This document shows, piece after piece, positions 57,481 to 64,000 of a stretch of 64,000 nt of DNA. Origin of the DNA: Takakia lepidozioides (Eukaryota; Streptophyta; Takakiopsida; Takakiales; Takakiaceae); the NCBI GenBank assembly GCA_030704615.1, contig CM060732.1, positions 9,984,001 to 10,048,000 on the forward strand. Reading direction: 5' to 3'. The notes below the pieces were generated by a model. It was not told the origin of the DNA. It made no database searches and saw nothing but the letters and a program-made list of their open reading frames with translations. Position 1 is the first letter of the stretch. The number at the start of each line of letters is the position of its first letter. The position numbers and the translations under genes were made by a program.

Positions 57481-58115
57481 GGATTGGGGATTGCTGCTAC
57501 GTAATAATTATTTTTTGCTTGTGTTTTGTTCTGTGAATTCGACCCTTGCACCACTATATCCGTGCAAAATATTGGACCAAAAACAAATAAAAAATAAAAA
57601 AAGTGTTTTCTTCATTCACTATTGTAGAACTCTCTATGAATAGTGCATGAAGTTGAAGACAACTCAACTTTGGAGTGCAAATGAGGGAAGAAAATACGGT
57701 TTTGGGGCCAAATGGTTTTCAAATTTTTCACGCACATTGCATATGCTGTCATTAAGCATATGGTTTAAGAATGGAATAAAAATAAAATCATATGCAAACG
57801 AAATGCAGTTTTTCGTCTCTAAAACTCGTAGATGTGTTCAATACTTGAATGACTCATTGAATGAACTTGGTTCAAGCTCATCTTTGGTCCATATGCGCTT
57901 AAGTATGTCCAAATCACTTATGCAAAGTCTCAAAAGATAAGCAACATTAAGAAATATGCTTATCAACAATGCATGAACTTGAAGAGAACTCAACCTTGGA
58001 GTGCAAATGATGGAAGAAAATATGGTTTTGGGTGCAGATGATGTCTGTTCACTGCCAAATTTTGCATGCACATTGCACATGTTGTCATTAAGCATATGGT
58101 TTAAGAATGGAATAA
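57480..58115. repeat. Interspersed repeat family R, tandem pair
   Basis: 57480-57945 is a full copy (GGGGTCTAGGATTGGGGATT, TGACTCATTGAATGAACTTGG). 57965-58115 is a truncated second copy, beginning again at ATGCATGAACTTGAAG and stopping at GGAATAAATTT. The junction is with family F on the right. Confidence 0.78.
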
Positions 58116-58119
58116 ATTT

Positions 58120-59470
58120 ATTTCCTCAACAGACTTTGGAATGTAAAGACGCTGCAAGCTTTCCCTGTGATACAACAAAGACGAAAATGGATTTGGAAAA
58201 CTAGGAAGTTTTGGCACCGAGTTGTTTCTGAATTGACAGAGACATTGGTTGGAGATGGAATGCATGGAGAATGCTTGCATTGTTTTTTTGCACTGTCTCC
58301 ATAGAAGGCCAACGATCGTTGAAGCTTTTAATTGCGTAATAATTGATGAAGATGTACAACAAGTAGAAGTAGAGACTGATATTATCACCCAGATGAAGGA
58401 ACTGAAGCAGATCATTCTTGGTGGAGATCACTCGGTGTATAAAGCTTTGGCCTTATTTCAAAATCAACATCAAATCAAACTTCAAATCAACAAATCATCA
58501 AATCAAATCATGAATACAATACAATTACACGTCGTTGCACTCCAGTTGCACGTCGTTGCCTTTGTGGGAGTTGTTTGACATAATCATCTAAGTCGTAGCA
58601 AACATCCACTGTTAGGAGACAACGTTGACATCTAGATACATCACTGGAATGGTTGGAGATGGAATGCATGGAGAATGCTTGCATTGTTTTTTTGCACTGT
58701 CTCCATAGAAGGCTAACGATCGTTGAAGCTTTAATTGCGTAATAATTGATGAAGATGCACAACAAGTAGAAGCAGAGACTGATATTATCACCCAGATGAA
58801 AGAATTGAAGCAAATCATTCTTGTTGGAGATCACTCGGTGTATAAAGCTTTGGCCTTATTTCAAAATCAACATCAAATCAAACTTCAAATCAACAAATCA
58901 TCAAATCAAATCATGAATACAATACAATTACACATCGTTGCACTCCAGTTGCATGTCGTTGCTTTTGTGGGAGTTGTTTGATATAATTACCTAAGTCGTA
59001 GCAGACATCCAATGTCAGGAGACAACGTTGACATGTAGATACATCAGATAACTTCTAGGAAACATTGGACTAGGCGCATACTAAACTTCTTTGGTGACAT
59101 CCTCGATTCATTGACAAATTTGAAAGGTGGACAATCTCATCGAAAAAATCCAAGAGCTTGAGAAAGCACCTCGGAATCTAAAGAAGGAGAGAGATAGACA
59201 ACTGGGTTCTCCCTCCCCTCGAATGCCATCACAAAAAACTCGCGCACATGCTCAGGTAGGATGGTAGAAATAAGCACAACATCGGATGATTTCGCTTTGT
59301 AAGAAACTTCGGCTTTATTTCAAGATCGTGGTTATTGGTTTTCAAGATCGTTGTCTCCACTGTCCGGAGACAACGTTCACATCTAGAAGATGGCGAATCT
59401 TCCGGTCCTACATATATCCTCACCCGCAAATACTTACACAAATTTTTTGACATGAAAGTGACAATGTAAC
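58120..59470 (-). repeat. Interspersed repeat family F, minus-orientation copy with internal duplication
   Basis: Inverted relative to 25490-26640. It includes two direct copies of about 385 bp (58240-58620 and 58650-59030), each with GGAATGCATGGAGAATGCTT and TGAATACAATACAATTACAC. Plus-strand frames in both copies encode DIITQMKELKQIIL and a hydrophobic end (VVAFVGVV). 59030-59400 carries the AACGTTGACATGTAGATACA and GCATGTGCGCGAG-complement blocks seen in the other copy. Confidence 0.75.
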
Positions 59471-61702
59471 TCATACAAAATGTGCAATATCACATGCATG
59501 CATAAGGATATTGATGGTGTTTTTGTGGAATATATACCGCCCAATATGGCAACTCGTAGAAGATTGAAAGTCGCTTCATGCCGGACACGTCCACTTCACC
59601 GACCATGCCCGCATGGGCCTCCCTCCATCGGTCCTCCCAAAACTGTCCGGATGGTGTCACAAGGGGGGGGGGGACGTACTTCATCTTTGCCATCAAACAA
59701 GTGTTTTTCTCTTCTTCTCCATCGATGGCTCATAGAAAGAAACTTGCGGTAGTTCAGATACACCATCTTGTGAAGATGGCGGGAGCTATGTGCATCAAGA
59801 TCATCGCCAATGTGGGCCCCATGCAAGCATGCATGGTACCCTTTGGTGCTTAGCCTCGAGCAAACCGTTAGTCCTGTATACATCCCGCCACATTAGCAAA
59901 GACAAAAAGTTATCATGTGCATGGCCCATAATGCCATCTACTCAACTAAGGTGCACAAGACTATCGCCGCTACTTCAATCAATCCCAATCCTCATCGATA
60001 TTATCCGGCCTTGACAAGTGAATGTACGCGGGTTCTTCATGGGGAACATAATATACCTGGATAATTATGCATTGTCAAAAGCAATATGCCTCTCATTTGA
60101 AAAGATTGTCCGGCCATAGGGTCAAGTGAAGCATCCAATGCCGGGACTCCCCTCCATAGCTCCTTAAGTTCATCAACTAGAGGTCGCAAATACGTGTCCA
60201 TGTTTGCCACTTGTTTTTTTTTCCTATGAGACATTCACGTCATTGTTTCAATGCTCCACCAATATGCAAATTATACTACATAATGAATTACACGTCTTAC
60301 TCCATGATTATGTCACTCATCAATCTTGCATCCGAATTGCGCCAGAGATCAGAAGATTAATGTAAAGTCTAAGGGAATAATAAGAATGAAATGGGAACAC
60401 TCACCTGGTACAATGGCAGCCAACATGATATGGCCTTTTTTTATTGAAAGATACGGAGGGATGTTGTAGTTCACCATGGTCACCGGCCAAATGGAATGAC
60501 TACATGACTGGATAGAGTACGGGTTCACCCCATCCGAGGAGAAGCTGAGGTGGACATGTCGTGGGTCCTCCAAGAGAAAAGGCCACATCTCTTCAGTATG
60601 CCTCCATGCTTGTGAATCTTGTGGCCCGCACACCTTTCCCGGGGGGCTCCAATGCGAAGCGTGGCATCTCATCAGAACAGCCAATGTGGGGCTTCGGTAC
60701 TGTGCCTTCAATCGCGGGATGATCGGAAAGTAATGCATTTTCTAGGATGAAATACCCCACGTCCCCCACATGTAATCATCCCATTAGCACACATAATACA
60801 ACACCCTTATGTCTTTCCCTTTATACACCCTCTCCCTCATTAGGAAAATAATGATCAAACCGAATGTCGCTAATATTACTCACTCCTTCCAAAGCCACAA
60901 TCAAATCTTGCATGAGTACTACTCTCTAAACCCTAAACTTTGTAGAATACACTTTACATGCATTGACAAGATTAAATAAAATAATTTCCATGTGAGGGGG
61001 AATGACGCTTATACCTTGCGTGGTACTTTTTTTCCCTTGGACATCATCCCGATATCGGTCTTTCTTGCACTTTGGACACTTGGTCAAACGCGAATCATCT
61101 TCGTAGTATAGGGTTTTATCACATGGACATGCATGAAAAATCTTTATAGCCCATCCCCACAAAGTCGAAGACTTCGCGCACCTATTTCCGCGACCGTGAC
61201 ATCTTGGGTTTCAAGTGTGGAACAATGATATAGTCCGCAATAGTTCGCATTATGGCAGACATCCCAATATTACTTATGTCAAATCGAATTTGAAGATTGA
61301 GCAAAAGTAAGATTGTTGAAAGTCGACTCACTTTCGCCCCTTCGTACAAGGGAGTTCTCGCCTCCCTCTCCATGTCATTTGAGGGGGCCATATCCGAATC
61401 ATCGATTGGCCGGGTTTCCTCTCCATCAGATGCATCAGCGCCCACATGATGCATTAAGAGATCCTCAATGGCTTGCACATCCTCCTGGTTAATTCCATCC
61501 TCATTGTTGTTGTCATTGTCACTGTCACTGTCATCGTATCATCGTTCAGTACCGTGGGGGCAACGTCTCGCCCACGGCTCCCACCTGATGTACTTGGGTT
61601 GTTTTCGGATGGGGTGCCCAAGAGAAAGGACCGGAAGAGAGGGACAAAGTCCTGATATGAACAAATGATCATACAGACATATATTATAATGTGTCCTTGC
61701 AA
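59470..61702 (-). pseudogene. CACTA (Tnp2) transposase, copy 2
   Basis: Minus strand in order: acidic lead (61480-61380), ARTPLYEGAKVSRLSTILLL (61350), the zinc-like ACPCDKTLYYEDDSRLTKCP with KC (61140-61060), RWHASH-like and SFSSDGVNPYSIQ (60740-60400), MDTYLRPLVDELKELWRGV (60200), KGYHACLHG to VYLNYRKFLSMSHRWRRRE (59850-59700), and MKRLSIFYELPYW (about 59560). This covers most of the Transposase_21 domain, but several frame changes break it. It is about as diverged as copy 1 and keeps the collinear version of a segment that is inverted in copy 1. Confidence 0.82.
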
Positions 61703-61825
61703 CCATACAACTTATTATAAGCGAAATGCAAACAACAATATTCAATGTGTGCATGCATCAAATATGTCATTCAGTAATTACATGTATGTGCGCAACGTCA
61801 CGCATGTAAAGTTTCAAACCTAAAA

Positions 61826-61996
61826 AAATCATTTGCCCCCCCCAAGGACGCGTTCACCCTATCAACCAATTTTATTTATTAATGTGAAAGAATATCCTCT
61901 CATGCCATTGCACCCAACAAACGGATGTGGCTCAAGCTTCATTTTTTCCTACATATGCTTAAATAAGTGTACAACACCTGTGCAAAGATTCAACAG

Positions 61997-62057
<61 letters not shown>

Positions 62058-62100
62058 ATTTGCCTCCCCAACGACGCACTCACCCTTGAACCAATTTTGA
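61826..62100. repeat. Tandem duplication with 60-nt poly(A)
   Basis: CATTTGCC...CCAA.GACGC..TCACCCT is present at 61830-61872 and again at 62057-62100. Between them is 185 bp ending in an uninterrupted A60 (61997-62056). This could be a retroposed insertion with a long target duplication, or a replication-slippage duplication around the A-run. It lies between the SET-like and Tnp2 parts of CACTA copy 2. Confidence 0.8.
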
Positions 62101-62149
62101 ATTAAATCGAATTTAAAATGAATATTTGCATTTAGAAAATATAGGATTG

Positions 62150-62615
62150 CGGTTTTGAGGGGCGCAATGATTTTATTTTTGGCTCTATTTTGTTCTGTGA
62201 CATGGGAGTTTGCTCCATGCAAAACATCGGACAAAAAAAAAATGATAATAATAACAATAATAATTTCTAGGGTCACTTTTGCAGAACTCTCTATGAATAG
62301 TGTACGAAGTTGAAGATAACTCAACTTTGGAATGCAAATGAGAGAAGAAAATATGGTTCTGGGTCCAAATGATTTTGTTTTACTCCCAAATTTTGCACGC
62401 ACATTGCATATGCTGTCATTAAGCATATGGCTTGAAAATGGAATTAAAAAAAAAATCATGTGCAGGCGAAATGCAGTTTTCCGTCTCTACGACACGTAGC
62501 AGCGTTCAACACTTGAATGACCCATTGAATGAACTGGGTTCAAGCTCATATTTGGTCCACACGTGCATAAGTATGTTCAGATCACATATGCAAAGTTGGA
62601 ACCCACACGAGCAAC
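62150..62615. repeat. Interspersed repeat family R, third locus
   Basis: Shares GAAGATAACTCAACTTTGG, TTGCATATGCTGTCATTAAG and CTTGAATGACCCATTGAATG with 55.8 and 57.6 kb. It ends near AGTTGGAACCC at 62600. It is inserted between the SET-like ORF and the Tnp2 frame of CACTA copy 2. Confidence 0.78.
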
Positions 62616-62700
62616 AAGAAAAAATATTTACATCAATCGATTAATCGGATGTATACAAAGTACGTCATGAGAATATCTACAATGCCCTTCTATGCGATCC

Positions 62701-63177
62701 CTATCTCAAAGAAACCCTATTTCTATCATACACATCCCACTCATGCTGTAATCGGAAGTCCCAATCATCCCGGGAGAACTCGTATGATGCAAATAGCTCG
62801 CTGCCAACCCTAATAATCCTATTAGCACACGTCATCACAAACATGTGCATCCCCTCACAGTATACTGATGTATGACCACAAAAGCTCTCATGCCCATCGC
62901 TTCGCTCGTTCCATACTACATTGGTTCTCCTAAGATGACCAAAAGAACTGTTGACCAGCCCAGCAACATTGCCGAAGATATCGGGGTCACCATCACAAAA
63001 TCTGATCTCAATGGGAGACAACCCCTGTCTACGTCCTAGGACGAAGCCGACCCTTCCTAGGGGTTCAGGGGGCACATGCGCGTTGAGGTGGAGGTGGAGG
63101 TGGTACTGCTGGCGGAGGAGATGAAAGTGGAGGTGGTTGACCTGGATGTAATGCCGGAGGTACAGCCGAGGGTACAA
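62701..63177 (-). pseudogene. SET-domain-like ORF, CACTA copy 2
   Basis: From about 63065: GRVGFVLGRRQGLSPIEIRF, CDGDPDIFGNVAGLVNSSFG, then VVWNERSDG and MFVMTCANRIIRVGSELFAS with YEF, ending RNRVSLR and stop. It matches the copy 1 ORF along its length (CDG-PD-xG-x-AGL-NSS, FVMTCA-R-IR-G-ELFA-Y-F) and extends further upstream. The core features of the SET C-terminal half are present; the N-H pair reads N-S-S here too, so both copies share the substitution. Upstream on the same strand is a Pro-rich tract (63300-63070). Confidence 0.62.
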
Positions 63178-63560
63178 CGTCCGGATCAGGCACTACCGGA
63201 GATGGATCAGGCAACGAAACAGACGGGGGGGGGGCACAATCGGCCTGCAAGCTGCTACTGCATGTACGGCATGGAGAATCATCAGATGAGGACATTGGAT
63301 CAGGGGGACCACCTGAGGAAACCGGAGGGGGGGGGGGGGGGGGGGGGGTTTGCTCATCACCGGCCGTAACGCTTGTGACACCTACGATACCCCCTCGACC
63401 CTACGCATCTCATCTACGTGGTGCTAGGGGAACCAACTGGTCATATCGGGCACAGGCTCCGGCACAAATTCTGCAAGCAGACCGGCGCGAAATGCTTCCC
63501 GTGCAATGTGATTGCGAGCTTGGGCATCAAGTCGTGGCTACAATATGCGTAGTATACGAC
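63065..63560 (-). pseudogene. Ala/Pro-rich linker region of the SET-like gene
   Basis: 63560-63430 encodes PRLDAQARNHIAREAFRAGL then EFVPEPVPDMTSWFP after a TTGTAG acceptor. 63381-63065 is Pro-rich in several frames (PPPPPPPLRFPQ; PPALHPGQPPPLSSPPP), partly because of a G-run at 63328-63350 on the plus strand. It probably joined the CxxC exon on its upstream side to the SET-like part, but the frame is not continuous. Confidence 0.4.
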
Positions 63561-63671
63561 GCATCAATACTTATGTCGTAATTTGGTTTCATGTATGAAT
63601 ACCAATCATAGTATATTATTACATATACCAAATGTACTATGAATGAGAGGGGGTGGAAATAGACTCACTTT

Positions 63672-63890
63672 TGCCGCATCCACAATCAGGTTCTTCTTGT
63701 AATGCTCTTCGACAATATGTGGTCGCCGCCTCGGTGGTCTGGTGCCGCCCGACGGTATCATTGCCCAACACTTAGTGCACCAACACTCAATCCTCTCGGG
63801 GGGGTCAAAGGTGGATGTGCGTGGGCATTGTGCCTCTGGACTAGCAGGGCTCTCACCACGGGGTGGTCGCAACCTGCGGCGTGCCCGACT
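63672..63890 (-). pseudogene. CxxC exon, possible transposon-associated zinc segment
   Basis: Encodes ERIECWCTKCWAMIPSGGTR followed by PPRRRPHIVEEHYKKNLIVD and ends at GCAAAA|GTGAGT. The W-C-T-K-C ... H spacing recalls the Transpos_assoc domain found N-terminal in CACTA transposases, but the match is short. If correct, the order in this element is CxxC, Pro-rich, SET-like, Tnp2. Confidence 0.4.
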
Positions 63891-64000
63891 GGATCCCGGA
63901 GTGTCAACATCCTCCGCATCACCTCAAATTTGGGCCCGGTCCTTTCTACGATTGTGTCTGCCATCCTCAGGTGCAACGGGTCGCTCCTCGCCACGAAACA

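Noticed and set aside
63300-63360. Real Pro-rich domain from the G-run
   Set aside because: The long G-run makes Pro-, Gly- or Ala-rich peptides in every frame; only the general linker is noted.

Overview
ORGANISM. This is nuclear DNA from a plant (streptophyte). Two intron-bearing host genes are clearly plant-like: a HAD pyrimidine-5'-nucleotidase-like gene and a plastid DUF760 gene. The rest is dominated by plant-type transposable elements (Ty3/gypsy, MULE, CACTA, pogo/Tigger) and by a decayed PPR-DYW locus. The repeat load and DYW-type PPR sequence would suit a seedless land plant or a relative, but I cannot name a species. I see no bacterial, organellar, rRNA or tRNA genes.

LAYOUT. 1-753 is the truncated end of a second Ty3 gag leader. 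754-3270 holds GC-rich satellite arrays built on GGCGCC palindromes. 3493-9153 is a decayed spliced element gene with a GCM1-type zinc finger, a MULE-type DDE transposase and a C-terminal part that looks like a permuted (beta-class) DNA methyltransferase; another palindrome array (5390-5715) interrupts it. 9290-9985 is a further palindrome array. 11160-17773 is a degenerate Ty3/gypsy element on the minus strand with a primer-binding site at 17753-17770. 18881-20400 is a CACTA-like fragment with dense GCGAC/GTCGC motifs. 22780-24420 is an inverted-repeat-bounded unit around a hairpin array. 24415-25215 is low complexity. 25490-26640 is an interspersed repeat.

29009-32487 (+) and 35274-33338 (-) are the two convincing host genes; they converge. 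36413-37020 is a dead Tigger transposase. 37-41.8 kb holds unidentified ORFs and a 54-bp minisatellite. 42323-44400 (+) and 63890-59470 (-) are two copies of a CACTA (Tnp2) transposon, each with a SET-domain-like ORF upstream of the transposase. 44524-55278 is bracketed by CACTA-type terminal inverted repeats and contains a triplicated exon-like fragment, the C-terminal end of a PPR-DYW gene and a tandem array of about 15 dead PPR units. 55.3-59.4 kb is nested repeats.

HOW IT FITS TOGETHER. The window is an island of two ordinary genes in nested mobile DNA. The most unusual content is the pairing of DNA transposons with chromatin or DNA-modifying domains (MULE plus methyltransferase-like, CACTA plus SET-like), the recurrence of one palindrome design in five unrelated arrays, and a PPR array amplified after the source copy had already been inactivated.
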